Positions 32,176 to 41,924 of a DNA stretch of 64,000 bases are shown piece by piece (position 1 is the stretch's first letter; every line of letters begins with the position of its first letter). The DNA comes from Gordonia effusa NBRC 100432. Lineage in GTDB: Bacteria > Actinomycetota > Actinomycetes > Mycobacteriales > Mycobacteriaceae. Position numbers and translations under genes: made by a program. The DNA is taken from positions 1 to 64,000 of the forward strand of contig NZ_BAEH01000115.1 of NCBI RefSeq assembly GCF_000241305.1, in the 5' to 3' direction. The notes under the pieces are model-generated. The model was given only the letters and a program-made list of their open reading frames with translations. It searched no databases and was not told the origin of the DNA.

Positions 32176-35100
32176 TTGTCGCACTCGGAGCATAGAATTC
32201 TCCAAGTGGTCCCACCGCTTGATTCCCCGCCGCTCGATTCAACCCCGCTCGATTCCCGGCCGTCGCACCCGGCCTTATCCGGCCTGTCCCGTATCGCGTG
32301 TGCCGATCCCGCGTTCGCGCCGATCGCCGCTCGCCGCGAGTCCAGCCTCTTGACGATCACCGCTCCCGACGCGGCCCGACCGTTCGTTGTCGCGGCGATC
32401 GACGGTATCGACGACGCCCCGCTGTTGGTGGTCTCGGCCAACGGGCGAGAAGCCGACGACCTCGCCGCCGAACTCGCGGAGATGCTCGACGATCCGGCGG
32501 CGGTTGCTCAGTTCCCCTCCTGGGAGACACTTCCGCACGAGCGGTTGTCGCCGAGCGCCGACACCGTCGGGCAGCGGTTGCAGGTGCTGCATCGCCTCAC
32601 CGACCCGGCGGCAAGCGGCCTGCGCGTCATCGTGACCACGGTCCGGTCGTTGGTGCAGCCGATGGCACCGGGTCTCGGGGCACTGCGTACGGTCACCCTC
32701 GCCGAAGGTGCCGAGGTCGACTTCGACGACCTCATCGTAGATTTGGTGGCGATGGCGTACGAGCGGGTCGACATGGTGGGCCGGCGCGGCGAATTCGCGG
32801 TCCGCGGCGGCATCCTCGACGTATTTCCGACGACTGCGGAATTCCCTGTGCGCGTGGAGTTTTGGGGTGACGAGATCACCGATTTGCGCGCGTTCTCGGT
32901 GGCCGATCAGCGCACTCAGGAAGAAATCGACGTCGACGCGGTGCAGATTTTCCCGTGTCGCGAACTCATCCTCGACGAATCTGTTCGCGCCCGGTCCGGC
33001 AATCTCGCTGAAGAGCATGCCGACGATCCAGCACTCGCGGAGATGTTCACCAAAATCTCCGAGGGCATTCCGGTGGAAGGGATGGAGGCGCTGATCCCCG
33101 CGTTGGTCGACGGCCGGATGGAGTTGCTGACCGAGGTAGTTCCCAGCGGCACCCGGGTTCTCTTGCTCGATCCGGAGAAGATTCGTACCCGCGCCGCGGA
33201 TCTGTCCAAGACCGGTGCGGAATTTCTCGAAGCGGCGTGGTCGGCGGCCGCATTGGGCGCGCAGGCGCCGCTGTCGTCGGGCAGCGGCGTCGGAATTGAC
33301 TTGCAGGCCAGCGCATATCGCGCGATGGGTGAGGTTGAGGCCGCGACTTTGCAGGCGGGCCGCGCCTGGTGGACGATCAGTCCGCTGTCGGCCGGCGATG
33401 CCGACGAACTGGCCGTCGATCTGATCTCGGGCCCCGCGCCGCGCGGTGACGAAGCGGAGATCGCCTCGACTTTCACCATGTTGCGGGCACATGCGGCGGC
33501 AGGGGGCCGCGCGGCAATTGTGGTGGCGGGCAAGGGAACTGCGCAGCGGTACCACGAACGCCTCGCCGAAGCCGGTGTCCCGTCGGTGGTGGCGGACGCC
33601 GGAGCCGAACCGGCGCCGGGAACGGTGTCGGTGTATCACGGCACGTTGCGGCACGGTCTGGTGTTGCCGAATGGTCACGGCGCCGGGAGCGGAGCGAGCG
33701 GGCCGAATCCGACCGGCGGGCCGAATCCGACCGGCGCCGGGAGCGGAGCGAGCGGGCCGAATCCGACCAGCGCCGGTCTCGTAATCGTTTCTGAGGCCGA
33801 TATCACCGGTACCCGGACGGTCGGCGCCAAAGAGGGCCGCAAGCTTCCGGCCAAGCGCCGCAATCAAGTTGACCCGCTGGCGCTGACCGCGGGCGACATG
33901 GTCGTGCACGATCAGCACGGAATCGGCAAGTTCGTGGAGATGATCGAGCGCACTATCTCCGGCGCGCGTCGTGAATACCTCGTCATCGAGTACGCCGCGA
34001 GTAAACGCGGCCAGCCCGGTGACCGTCTGTACGTGCCGATGGACGCGCTCGATCAGCTGAGCCGGTATGTCGGCGGCGAGCAGCCGTCGTTGTCGAAACT
34101 CGGTGGATCTGATTGGCAGAATACAAAACGCAAGGCGCGCAAGGCTGTTCGTGAGATCGCCGGAGAACTGGTGCAGCTATACGCGGCGCGGCACGCCGCG
34201 CCTGGTTTCGCGTTCAGCGCCGATACGCCGTGGCAGCGCGAAATGGAGGATGCCTTCGACTTCACCGAAACTGCCGACCAGCTGACGGTAATCTCCGAGG
34301 TGAAATCCGATATGGAGAGGCCCGTCCCGATGGACCGGGTTATCGTCGGCGATGTCGGTTACGGCAAAACCGAGATCGCCGTACGCGCGGCCTTCAAAGC
34401 GGTGCAGGACGGTAAGCAGGTCACCGTGTTGGTGCCGACAACCATTCTGGCGCAACAACATTTGCAAACTTTTACCGAGCGCATGGCTGGCTTTCCGGTG
34501 CGAATCAAGGGTCTGTCGCGTTTCACCGACGCGGCCGAGTCCCGCGCCACCATCGAGGCGATGCGCACCGGCGAGGTCGACGTTGTGATCGGCACGCATC
34601 GGCTCTTACAAACCGGGGTGTCGTGGAAGGACCTCGGTCTGGTCATCGTCGACGAAGAGCAGCGGTTCGGCGTCGAACATAAGGAGCACATCAAGTCGTT
34701 GCGCACGCATGTCGACGTGTTGACCATGTCGGCGACGCCGATCCCGCGCACGCTGGAGATGTCGATGGCCGGTATCCGGGAGATGTCAACCATCCTCACG
34801 CCGCCGGAGGAGCGGCATCCGGTGCTCACCTATGTGGGCGGGTATAGCGGCAAGCAGGTCGCCGCGGCTATTCGACGCGAACTGCTGCGCGATGGTCAGG
34901 TCTTCTTCGTGCACAATCGGGTGTCGAGTATCGACAAGGCGGCGCGGGAGATCTCCGCGATGGTTCCCGAGGCGCGCGTTGTCGTCGGACACGGGCAAAT
35001 GGGGGAGGACCAGCTCGAACGCACCGTCAACGGCTTCTGGAATCGTGAATACGACGTCCTGGTCTGCACGACCATCATCGAGACCGGACTCGATATCTCC

Positions 35101-35931
35101 AACGCCAACACGCTCATCGTCGATCGCGCCGAGAACTTTGGCCTATCGCAGCTCCATCAGTTGCGCGGTCGGGTCGGCCGAAGCCGCGAACGTGGTTACG
35201 CGTACCTGCTCTACAGCCCGGAGAAACCGCTGACCGAGACCGCCTACGACCGCCTCGCCACCATCGCGCAGAACAACGAACTGGGTGCCGGTATGGCTGT
35301 TGCGTTGAAGGATCTGGAATTGCGTGGCGCCGGCAATGTGCTCGGTGCCGAACAGTCCGGCCATGTCGCCGGGGTTGGCTTCGATCTGTATGTGCGGCTG
35401 GTCGGTGAGGCAGTCGAAGCGTATCGGGCGGCCGCCGACGGCAAACCGGTTGAGTCGACCGAAACTGTCGAGGTCCGGATTGATCTGCCGGTCGATGCGC
35501 ATATTCCGGTCGAGTACGTCGACTCCGATCGACTGCGATTGGAGGGGTATCGCAAGCTTGCCGCCGCGACTACTGACAACGACATCGCCGCGGTGCTCAC
35601 CGAACTTACCGACCGCTATGGCGAGCCTCCGGTAGAAACGCGGCGCCTCGCCGCGATCGCCGGGTTGCGACTGCGTTGCCGCGAACGCGGAATCACCGAG
35701 GTAGGTGGTGCCGGTACACAGATCAAGATTTCGCCGCTGCCACTACTCGACTCCGAGCAGGTTCGTCTCAAGCGGCTGTACTCGTCCGCCGGGTATCGCG
35801 CGACGACTTCAGTGGTCACCCTGCCGATTCCGCGGACCGGCGGCGTGGGGTCTGCCCGGTTGCGCGACGAGGAATTGATCGACTATCTCATTACATTTCT
35901 TCTGCAGATCAAGCCGATTGACGCCGTCTAG
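32176..35931 (+). CDS. mfd: Transcription-repair coupling factor Mfd
   Basis: Removes RNA polymerase stalled at lesions and recruits UvrA. About 1251 residues from a TTG at 32176, 1241 from the GTG at 32206 (start unsure; neither has a good ribosome site). The N-terminal UvrB-like domain has [12 protein letters not shown] and [12 protein letters not shown]. The RNAP-interaction region begins near [18 protein letters not shown]. The motor has GDVGYGKTE (about 724), VDEEQRFG and [15 protein letters not shown]. Odd points are an N-terminal [15 protein letters not shown] repeat and an in-frame 37-bp direct repeat (about residues 502-531) between domains, absent from M. tuberculosis Mfd. Confidence 0.95.
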   Translation: MSHSEHRILQVVPPLDSPPLDSTPLDSRPSHPALSGLSRIACADPAFAPIAARRESSLLTITAPDAARPFVVAAIDGIDDAPLLVVSANGREADDLAAELAEMLDDPAAVAQFPSWETLPHERLSPSADTVGQRLQVLHRLTDPAASGLRVIVTTVRSLVQPMAPGLGALRTVTLAEGAEVDFDDLIVDLVAMAYERVDMVGRRGEFAVRGGILDVFPTTAEFPVRVEFWGDEITDLRAFSVADQRTQEEIDVDAVQIFPCRELILDESVRARSGNLAEEHADDPALAEMFTKISEGIPVEGMEALIPALVDGRMELLTEVVPSGTRVLLLDPEKIRTRAADLSKTGAEFLEAAWSAAALGAQAPLSSGSGVGIDLQASAYRAMGEVEAATLQAGRAWWTISPLSAGDADELAVDLISGPAPRGDEAEIASTFTMLRAHAAAGGRAAIVVAGKGTAQRYHERLAEAGVPSVVADAGAEPAPGTVSVYHGTLRHGLVLPNGHGAGSGASGPNPTGGPNPTGAGSGASGPNPTSAGLVIVSEADITGTRTVGAKEGRKLPAKRRNQVDPLALTAGDMVVHDQHGIGKFVEMIERTISGARREYLVIEYAASKRGQPGDRLYVPMDALDQLSRYVGGEQPSLSKLGGSDWQNTKRKARKAVREIAGELVQLYAARHAAPGFAFSADTPWQREMEDAFDFTETADQLTVISEVKSDMERPVPMDRVIVGDVGYGKTEIAVRAAFKAVQDGKQVTVLVPTTILAQQHLQTFTERMAGFPVRIKGLSRFTDAAESRATIEAMRTGEVDVVIGTHRLLQTGVSWKDLGLVIVDEEQRFGVEHKEHIKSLRTHVDVLTMSATPIPRTLEMSMAGIREMSTILTPPEERHPVLTYVGGYSGKQVAAAIRRELLRDGQVFFVHNRVSSIDKAAREISAMVPEARVVVGHGQMGEDQLERTVNGFWNREYDVLVCTTIIETGLDISNANTLIVDRAENFGLSQLHQLRGRVGRSRERGYAYLLYSPEKPLTETAYDRLATIAQNNELGAGMAVALKDLELRGAGNVLGAEQSGHVAGVGFDLYVRLVGEAVEAYRAAADGKPVESTETVEVRIDLPVDAHIPVEYVDSDRLRLEGYRKLAAATTDNDIAAVLTELTDRYGEPPVETRRLAAIAGLRLRCRERGITEVGGAGTQIKISPLPLLDSEQVRLKRLYSSAGYRATTSVVTLPIPRTGGVGSARLRDEELIDYLITFLLQIKPIDAV
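33678..33768 (+). repeat. Perfect 37-bp direct repeat inside mfd
   Basis: Positions 33678-33714 and 33732-33768 are identical; a shortened copy sits between them, so the period is 54 bp (18 codons) with an inner 18-bp unit. It codes [30 protein letters not shown]. The reading frame is kept and the motif is Gly/Ser/Pro-rich. Confidence 0.9.
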
Positions 35932-36056
35932 GGTGTTTGGCCACGCCGAGGCGGTGGGCGGACCGCACAACGTCGACCTCAGGATGAGACTATTGTTTGA
36001 GATCGAAAAGTACTTGCTCCTCGCATAAAGACTAGAAGTCGGAGGTAGTCGTCGAC

Positions 36057-37373
36057 ATGACGGTGATCTTGCTTGATCCGTTACGTCCCGAGGTTCTGCC
36101 GCTGGCCGCGATGAAGTTCGTCGTCGGGCCGGTCTTGGTGACCGAGGATGTCCATCCGACGACGCTGTGGGCGTTACAGAATGCGGCGGCCGCTCCGGTC
36201 AACGATGACGGCGATCCGTTGACCGTGCTGATGAGTACCGACCGCTCGCATCCGCTGGTTCGTGCGCGCATCGATCGCGGTGAGGTAGTAATCGCGGTTC
36301 AGCGTCATTCCGGTGACGCGCTGGTTGAAGCGGTTGCGCTGATGGACACGCTGCGCCGTAACGGTCCGTGGGAATCGCAGCAGACGCACGATTCGTTGCG
36401 ACGGTATCTCCTCGAGGAAGTGTACGAACTTCTCGATGCGATCGACGTCGGCACGCAGGACGATTTGCGTGAGGAGTTGGGTGATCTGCTGTTGCAGGTG
36501 CTTTTCCACGCCCGGATCGCGGCGGACGATCGGGTGGCGCCCTTCGACATCGACGATGTCGCAAGGTCTTTCGTGGCTAAAGTGTCACACCGCACCCCGG
36601 GCATCCTGTCTGGCGAGCACAGTGACCTGGAAACCCAAATCCGCGAATGGGAAGAGCGCAAAGCCGCGGAGAAGGCGCGGGGGTCGATTCTCGACGGCAT
36701 CGCCACCACGGCGCCGGCGTTGGCGCTGGCGCAAAAGGTACTCGAACGGTTGGCGGCGGCGGGTTTCCCCAAACCTGAGGTCGATCCCGAATTGCTTTCG
36801 GTAACAGTCGATGTGGGCGGTCGGAGCACCGAAGACCTCACTCGTCAGCGCGTCCTGGATCTGATGGATCGGGTGTACGCGGCGGAGTCGTCGGCGCAGG
36901 CCGCTGGCGTCGCGCTGACCAATCCCACGCAGTGGCTCGAGCATCTCGGTGTGGCAGATGACTATGTGGCACAGGATGATTCGGCGCAGGAAGGCGCGGA
37001 ACAAGAAGGCGCGGCACCGAACGTATCGTCTGAACCGGATGCCGCGCAGGAGCCTACCGAGCGGACCAACTCTGGCCCCGCCGATCCCCTCCCCGAGGAC
37101 GCTCGCGAATCCACATCGACCGACGAGGTCGCGACAGCAGACGACGAGACGTCGACCGACGACTTCGTTCCGGTTCCCGACGACGGCGGCCTGCGCGACG
37201 ATGATGAAAGTGCCACGGCCCAACCGGATCTCGACGACGACGTCAGCCTCGATGACTACTACGGTTCGGAGTCTATCGACGAGGTAGCGGCTGACAGCAA
37301 CGATGCGGGGGACACGCAGACGCCCGAGCCGGGCGCGCCGAACGTCGTACCCAGGTCACCTCGCGAGGACTGA
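36057..37373 (+). CDS. mazG: MazG nucleoside-triphosphate pyrophosphohydrolase with acidic tail
   Basis: Hydrolyses (oxidised) NTPs to NMP and PPi as house cleaning. The catalytic MazG domain (about 100-215) has LLEEVYELLDAI and REELGDLLLQVLFHARI, the EExxE...ExxD metal motif. A second, degenerate MazG region (SILDGIATTAPALALAQKVLERLAAAGF) follows, as in M. tuberculosis Rv1021 (325 residues). Here the protein is 438 residues: the last about 120 are a disordered Asp/Glu/Ser tail (AQEGAEQEGAA, DDDVSLDDYYG). The ATG at 36057 follows GGAGG. Located right after mfd as in Rv1020-Rv1021. Confidence 0.93.
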   Translation: MTVILLDPLRPEVLPLAAMKFVVGPVLVTEDVHPTTLWALQNAAAAPVNDDGDPLTVLMSTDRSHPLVRARIDRGEVVIAVQRHSGDALVEAVALMDTLRRNGPWESQQTHDSLRRYLLEEVYELLDAIDVGTQDDLREELGDLLLQVLFHARIAADDRVAPFDIDDVARSFVAKVSHRTPGILSGEHSDLETQIREWEERKAAEKARGSILDGIATTAPALALAQKVLERLAAAGFPKPEVDPELLSVTVDVGGRSTEDLTRQRVLDLMDRVYAAESSAQAAGVALTNPTQWLEHLGVADDYVAQDDSAQEGAEQEGAAPNVSSEPDAAQEPTERTNSGPADPLPEDARESTSTDEVATADDETSTDDFVPVPDDGGLRDDDESATAQPDLDDDVSLDDYYGSESIDEVAADSNDAGDTQTPEPGAPNVVPRSPRED

Positions 37374-37408
37374 ATACTCCCGGACAGGACGGTCGAGACC
37401 CGGGCACA

Positions 37409-38044
37409 CTACGCCGCGGCCAGTCCTTCGGTGAACAGGAAGACCGCAAACCCAATGAGAATTACTCCGGATATCCGATCGATCCACATGCGGACCACTG
37501 GAGTGATCTTGTCCGCGAGCACTCCCGCTATAACAGAAATCGCGCCGAACCATGTTGCCGAAGCGCACAACGTTCCTAGCGCGAACCAGAGCGCGGCATC
37601 TCCGGGCTGAGAGGCGATGGCCAATCCGATCACACCCACGGTGTCCAATATGGCATGTGGATTGATCAATGACGCGCCGACAACTGCAATGACCGTACTC
37701 TTCAAGGGGCGGCTGCCGCCACGACCTTCAGGCAAATGAGGAGACTCGCCCATGCCGGCAGGAACCTTTGCCCTGATCGCCCGAACTCCGAGGTATAGCA
37801 AAAATGCTGCTCCCGCGAATAGGAGTGCGACGCGAACGGCCGGCATGGAGGCGAGCAATCGAGATGCTCCGACAGCGCCGAGGATAATCAATATCGAGTC
37901 GCATATCGCAGCGGTTGCGGCAACCACCAAACTCTTAGGAAGGCCTAGACGTATCGATTCCGTCAGCACCAATATGTTCTGAGAGCCGATAGGAATTATC
38001 AGGGCGTAGCCGAGAAGAAGCCCTGAGATTAGAGCATTCAACAT
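37409..38044 (-). CDS. LysE/ArgO-type amino-acid exporter
   Basis: A 211-residue membrane protein with six predicted helices. It starts LISGLLLGYALIIPIGSQNILVL with the GxQN region of LysE, has VGASLINPHAILDT (the NPHxxLDT signature of ArgO/LysE) and a final helix SGVILIGFAVFL. These exporters expel basic amino acids such as Lys and Arg or canavanine. There is no adjacent LysG regulator. It is convergent with mazG (35 nt) and follows efeB on the same strand, 173 nt after it. Confidence 0.88.
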   Translation of the reverse strand: MLNALISGLLLGYALIIPIGSQNILVLTESIRLGLPKSLVVAATAAICDSILIILGAVGASRLLASMPAVRVALLFAGAAFLLYLGVRAIRAKVPAGMGESPHLPEGRGGSRPLKSTVIAVVGASLINPHAILDTVGVIGLAIASQPGDAALWFALGTLCASATWFGAISVIAGVLADKITPVVRMWIDRISGVILIGFAVFLFTEGLAAA

Positions 38045-38217
38045 GATTTACTTTTCTACCTTCAACGCTTACTATCCGGCTCTCACCATGCGGTGGTAGT
38101 CATATACCCATGCTTAGCGCCGCGTAGTAAATGCGATGCTAACGGATGGCGTCGCCTTTCTGTAGGTCCGCCAACTAATAGCTTGAGACTCGTCGCCGGG
38201 ACATCGACGCGGGCTTG

Positions 38218-39528
38218 TTACCCCTCGAACAGGTGCTGGCCCCACCACTCGCCGTCGCGCAAACCCGGGGGGACGGCGAAGACGGCCGCGCCATTGGGGA
38301 TGAGATATTCGGTCAACGCGTCCTGGGTGGACAGCGTGTTCTGCATCGGGACGAACTGCTTCCCGACATCGCGGCAGAACGCCAGAAAGAACAACCCGGC
38401 GTCGAGGTGGCCGAAACCGTCTGAGCCGTCGGTGAAGTTGTAGCCGCGACGCAGCAGTCGGACACCGTTGTTTTGATTGGGATGGGCGAGTCGCACGTGT
38501 GCGGTCAGTGGAATGAGTGGTGACCCCTTGGAGGTGATGTTGAAATCCGGTGTGTCGAACTCGTTTTCCTGCCCGATCGGTGCGCCGTTGCCTTTCATTC
38601 GGCCGATAATCTGTTCCTGCTCAAGAAGATTCGCGCGATCCCACGGCTCGATGTCCATCCGAATGCGACGCGCTACCAGATAGGTGCCGCCAGTCATCCA
38701 CTGCGCGGCGGCCGGGTTGTCCTTGTCTCCCACCCACACCCAGTTGTTGAGGAGATCGGTGTCTTCGGCGCGGACGTTATTGGTTCCGTCCTTGAACCCG
38801 AACATATTTCGCGGAGTGTCTTGAGTTTTCGTGGTTGACGAAGTGCGTCCGAAACCGAGCTGAGACCAGCGCACGGCGACTACACCGAAGCCCATCCGAG
38901 CTAGGTTGCGAATCGCGTGTACCGCGACCTGTGGGTCGTCGGCACAGGCTTGCACACAGATGTCGCCGTAGCTCTTAGCGGGATCGAGACGTTCGGCGGG
39001 GAATGCCGGGAGCTGACTGAGTGCCGGCGGCCGACGGTCGCCGATGCCGAATCGGTCACGCGCGGTGGGGAATGCCGGTGTCGGACCGAATAGGCCGGGC
39101 CCGAAACCGATCGTCAGGGTGAGGTTTGACGCTGAAAGGCCAAGTGCCTCACCGGTGTCGGCTGGTGGAGTGTAGTCACCCAGGCCGATTGCCCCGTTCG
39201 GAGTGGTCTCCTGGCCGGTGGTCATCCGTTCTGCGGCGATGGTCCATCGCTTAAGCAAGGCGACCAGCGCCGCCTTGTCGTCGGTGATCACGTCGAACGA
39301 GCAGAAATGCAGCCGGTCCTGGGCCGCGGTGACGATGCCGGCCTGCTTCTCACCGCGAAAAGGCACCACCCCACTCGGCGCCGACGTATCGGCCGCCGTG
39401 GCGCGGCCGATCGCCGCGCCGCCGGCGGCCGCGGCGACGACGCCTACCCCGGTCGCGCCCAGGAGTGTGCGCCTGGACAGTCGCGAATCCGTTTGGGTCG
39501 ACGCGTCGGGGGTCGGGTCGTCGGTCAT
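38218..39528 (-). CDS. efeB: EfeB: Tat-exported Dyp-type heme peroxidase
   Basis: Third component of the EfeUOB ferrous/heme-iron import system. 436 residues with a twin-arginine signal at the N-terminus (SRRTLLGATGVGVVAAAAGG) and the Dyp-type heme motif FGFKDGTNN with its distal Asp (GxxDG), plus RRGYNFTDG near the end. EfeB oxidises Fe(II) or acts on heme. The ATG at 39528 sits 7 nt after AAGAAGG and is preferred over the ATG at 39534. It follows efeO by 36 nt. Confidence 0.92.
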   Translation of the reverse strand: MTDDPTPDASTQTDSRLSRRTLLGATGVGVVAAAAGGAAIGRATAADTSAPSGVVPFRGEKQAGIVTAAQDRLHFCSFDVITDDKAALVALLKRWTIAAERMTTGQETTPNGAIGLGDYTPPADTGEALGLSASNLTLTIGFGPGLFGPTPAFPTARDRFGIGDRRPPALSQLPAFPAERLDPAKSYGDICVQACADDPQVAVHAIRNLARMGFGVVAVRWSQLGFGRTSSTTKTQDTPRNMFGFKDGTNNVRAEDTDLLNNWVWVGDKDNPAAAQWMTGGTYLVARRIRMDIEPWDRANLLEQEQIIGRMKGNGAPIGQENEFDTPDFNITSKGSPLIPLTAHVRLAHPNQNNGVRLLRRGYNFTDGSDGFGHLDAGLFFLAFCRDVGKQFVPMQNTLSTQDALTEYLIPNGAAVFAVPPGLRDGEWWGQHLFEG

Positions 39529-39564
39529 GGCCATACCTTCTTCGTAATTCTTGCGGCCCGCGAA

Positions 39565-40773
39565 TCAGCCCAGCACGACGCCGGGTACCTGCGACAGAAC
39601 GGCCGAGAGGGCGTCGATCTGATTCGAGAGAGCTTTGCGTTGTTCGGCGGTCACCTTGTCGTAGGAGACGTAACCGTCGCCCTCGCGGTACTTGTCGATG
39701 CTGTTCTCGACCGTGGTGAATGCCGCGGTGATTTGGTTCATCAGCGTCTTGTTCTTGGCTTCGATGATCGGTTGCAGTTCACCGATTAGCTGTTGTGAGC
39801 CTTCGACATTGGCTGCGAAATCCCACAGGTCGGTATGCGAGTAACGGTCTTCTTCACCGTCCACTTTGGTCGCCGCGACCTCGTCGATTAGTGCTTTGGG
39901 ACCCTGCACGAACGACTGTGTCTCGAAGACGAAGTCTTTCTTGTCGACCTCGGTCTTGAGTGAGTTGACGTCGGCGAGCAACTGATCGGCGACCTTGGCG
40001 ATCGCGGCCGGAGTGTCGGCTGTCTTCGCGTTCGCGGCATCGGCCGGGGCGATCTGTCCCTGGGCGTCGCCGATCTCAGCGGCCTGTGGTGGCCACAGGA
40101 AACGTTCGATGCGGTGGAAGCCGGTGAATGGCTCTTTACCGTCGGCGGTGTCATCCCAGCGCATATCGACTTTGGGGTCGAGGTCCTGGAACGATTCGGC
40201 GACCGGCTCGATGCGCTCATACGAGGTGCGGACCTGACCGTATTGGCTTCGCGCGGCGTCGAGGTTGTTGCTCTTCACGTTGTTGACGAACGTGGCGACC
40301 TGCGAGCTCAGAGCGGCGGTCTGACCACGGACATAATCCAGGTACCGTGCCTTGGCGGCGTTGACGTCGGCGGGAGCTTCGGATTTTTCCTTCTTCTCGC
40401 CGGTCACCTTGATCTCTTTACGCAGGCCGAGACCCACCATGCCTGGTTTGCACGCCACGGCGTATGTGCCGGGCTCGGTGATCTCGACCTTCAGGTTCCC
40501 CGACAAGCCGGGCCCGATGTTTTCTACCTCACCGAGTACGCGGCTGTTGTTGCCATAGACGTAGAACTCGGTGACTTTGGAACCCGAGTTGGTGATCTTG
40601 AAGCTGACATCGCCGGTCTGGGCGTCGGAGGTCGATAGATCGCAGGCGTCGTTGGTCGAGGTCACCGCGATGGCATCGGTGGAGTCGGTCTTCGACGTAC
40701 AGCCGGCCAGCGCGAGTGGAGCTCCGATCGCGATCGCTCCTAGCGCGACCGTCGTCTTAAGTGCGTGCTTCAC
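39565..40773 (-). CDS. efeO: EfeO: iron-binding M75/cupredoxin lipoprotein
   Basis: A 402-residue exported protein. The lipobox LALAGC places it on the outer membrane face of the plasma membrane. A cupredoxin-like domain (about 30-125, with FYVYGNNSRVLGE and VACKPGMVG) precedes the M75 imelysin-type domain with GFHRIE (the HxxE metal site). EfeO captures ferric/ferrous iron and hands it to EfeU. Its start overlaps the efeU stop by 4 nt. Confidence 0.92.
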   Translation of the reverse strand: MKHALKTTVALGAIAIGAPLALAGCTSKTDSTDAIAVTSTNDACDLSTSDAQTGDVSFKITNSGSKVTEFYVYGNNSRVLGEVENIGPGLSGNLKVEITEPGTYAVACKPGMVGLGLRKEIKVTGEKKEKSEAPADVNAAKARYLDYVRGQTAALSSQVATFVNNVKSNNLDAARSQYGQVRTSYERIEPVAESFQDLDPKVDMRWDDTADGKEPFTGFHRIERFLWPPQAAEIGDAQGQIAPADAANAKTADTPAAIAKVADQLLADVNSLKTEVDKKDFVFETQSFVQGPKALIDEVAATKVDGEEDRYSHTDLWDFAANVEGSQQLIGELQPIIEAKNKTLMNQITAAFTTVENSIDKYREGDGYVSYDKVTAEQRKALSNQIDALSAVLSQVPGVVLG

Positions 40774-41726
40774 GGTGTTGGGTTTTCCTTTCCGTATCCA
40801 GCATCGACGGTCGGCGTCGGAGCTGGTGATGAATTCGGTTGTGCGGGAGTCGATTCGCGCTTACTGACAGGCGGCGCCGGAGCGGGTTTGGTGCGCAGCA
40901 GAAACAGTGTCAGCACGACGATCAGGTAGGTCGCCCAGGCGGCGAGTTGGAGCCAGGTCGGATTGGGGCGGAGATTGAAGATGCCCCCGAACAACGTTCC
41001 GTACCAGGAGGAAAGGTCATACCAACTCGACCAGTCGAACGCTGCGTTGTTGATACCGGGTAGCCAACCATAGGTCTGCAGCGCTCGGACTCCGTATCCG
41101 AGGATGCCGGCCGCGACGAAAATTAAGAAGATTCCGGTGTACCGGAAGAATTTCGCGAAATTGATGCGTACCGCGCCGAAATAGAGAGCGATGGTCAGCG
41201 CGACTGCGATGAGAACGCCAAAGAGCAACCCGAGCAGCGGCCACAACCCACCGGAGACACTCTCGGCGTAACCGACCATCAACAACGCAGTCTCAAAACC
41301 CTCGCGCCCGACGGCGAGGAAGGACAGCGCCAGCACGGCTGGAGTTCCGGCGACGAGCGCCTTGGACATGCCTTCTTTGAGATCGGCGGAGATATGCGAC
41401 GACGCCTTACCCATCCAGAGCACCATGAAGGTCACGATGACTACGGCGACGAGGGAGGCGATCCCGGCGATGAGTTCTGCGGTAAGTCCGTCAATGGTCG
41501 ACGTGCCGTAGTGAATGATCGCGAACGTGGCGACCACCATCGCGACCGCCAGACTAACGCCGAGCCAGACCCATTTGAGCGCGTCGCGGCGTCCAGATTT
41601 GACGAGGAATGCGACCAGGATCATGACGACGATCCCCGTTTCGAGTCCTTCGCGGACTCCGATCAACGTACTGCCAAACATCTGCGCGAATACCGTTGGG
41701 CTTGTTGCCGCGGCCAACGTTTCCAT
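40770..41726 (-). CDS. efeU: EfeU: FTR1-type iron permease
   Basis: A 318-residue permease with seven helices. Both REGxE iron motifs are present: GVREGLETGIVV near the N-terminus and GREGFETALLM in the middle. These Glu residues bind iron during permeation. A basic/Pro-rich tail ends the protein. The ATG at 41726 follows AAAGG at 5 nt; nearby ATG 41729 and GTG 41732 are alternative starts. First gene of efeUOB, with a candidate IdeR/DtxR box 45 nt upstream. Confidence 0.93.
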   Translation of the reverse strand: METLAAATSPTVFAQMFGSTLIGVREGLETGIVVMILVAFLVKSGRRDALKWVWLGVSLAVAMVVATFAIIHYGTSTIDGLTAELIAGIASLVAVVIVTFMVLWMGKASSHISADLKEGMSKALVAGTPAVLALSFLAVGREGFETALLMVGYAESVSGGLWPLLGLLFGVLIAVALTIALYFGAVRINFAKFFRYTGIFLIFVAAGILGYGVRALQTYGWLPGINNAAFDWSSWYDLSSWYGTLFGGIFNLRPNPTWLQLAAWATYLIVVLTLFLLRTKPAPAPPVSKRESTPAQPNSSPAPTPTVDAGYGKENPTP

Positions 41727-41741
41727 CATCACCTTTCGATC

Positions 41742-41772
41742 AAGCAGCTCCAGCGTTGCAAGAGAGCTGCTT
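41742..41772 (-). other. Inverted repeat in the efeU leader
   Basis: AAGCAGCT (41742-41749) and AGCTGCTT (41765-41772) are perfect 8-nt arms around a 15-nt loop, between the iron box and the start codon. It could form a leader hairpin or be a second protein site. Confidence 0.4.
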
Positions 41773-41789
41773 CGGCAAGGCTAACCAAG
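41771..41789. promoter_or_regulatory. Candidate IdeR/DtxR iron box of efeUOB
   Basis: TTCGGCAAGGCTAACCAAG matches 14 of 19 positions of the DtxR/IdeR consensus TTAGGTTAGGCTAACCTAA, with a perfect central AGGCTAACC. It lies 45 nt upstream of efeU, where repression by iron-loaded IdeR would be expected. The regulator itself is not in the window. Confidence 0.6.
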
Positions 41790-41924
41790 CGAGATTACAA
41801 CGCGACTGGGCGAATCGTTGAATGCTGGGTAGATTGTCCGTTTCGGCGGGAACCGAACAACATTCTTGGAAGTTGCACACGGTAGATTGTGAATCCGGTC
41901 TGAATGTTTGCGAGGAAATAACTA

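Noticed and set aside
32275..33918. Long minus-strand frame opposite mfd (547 codons)
   Set aside because: Arg/His/Gln-rich shadow of mfd without motifs, no ribosome site.
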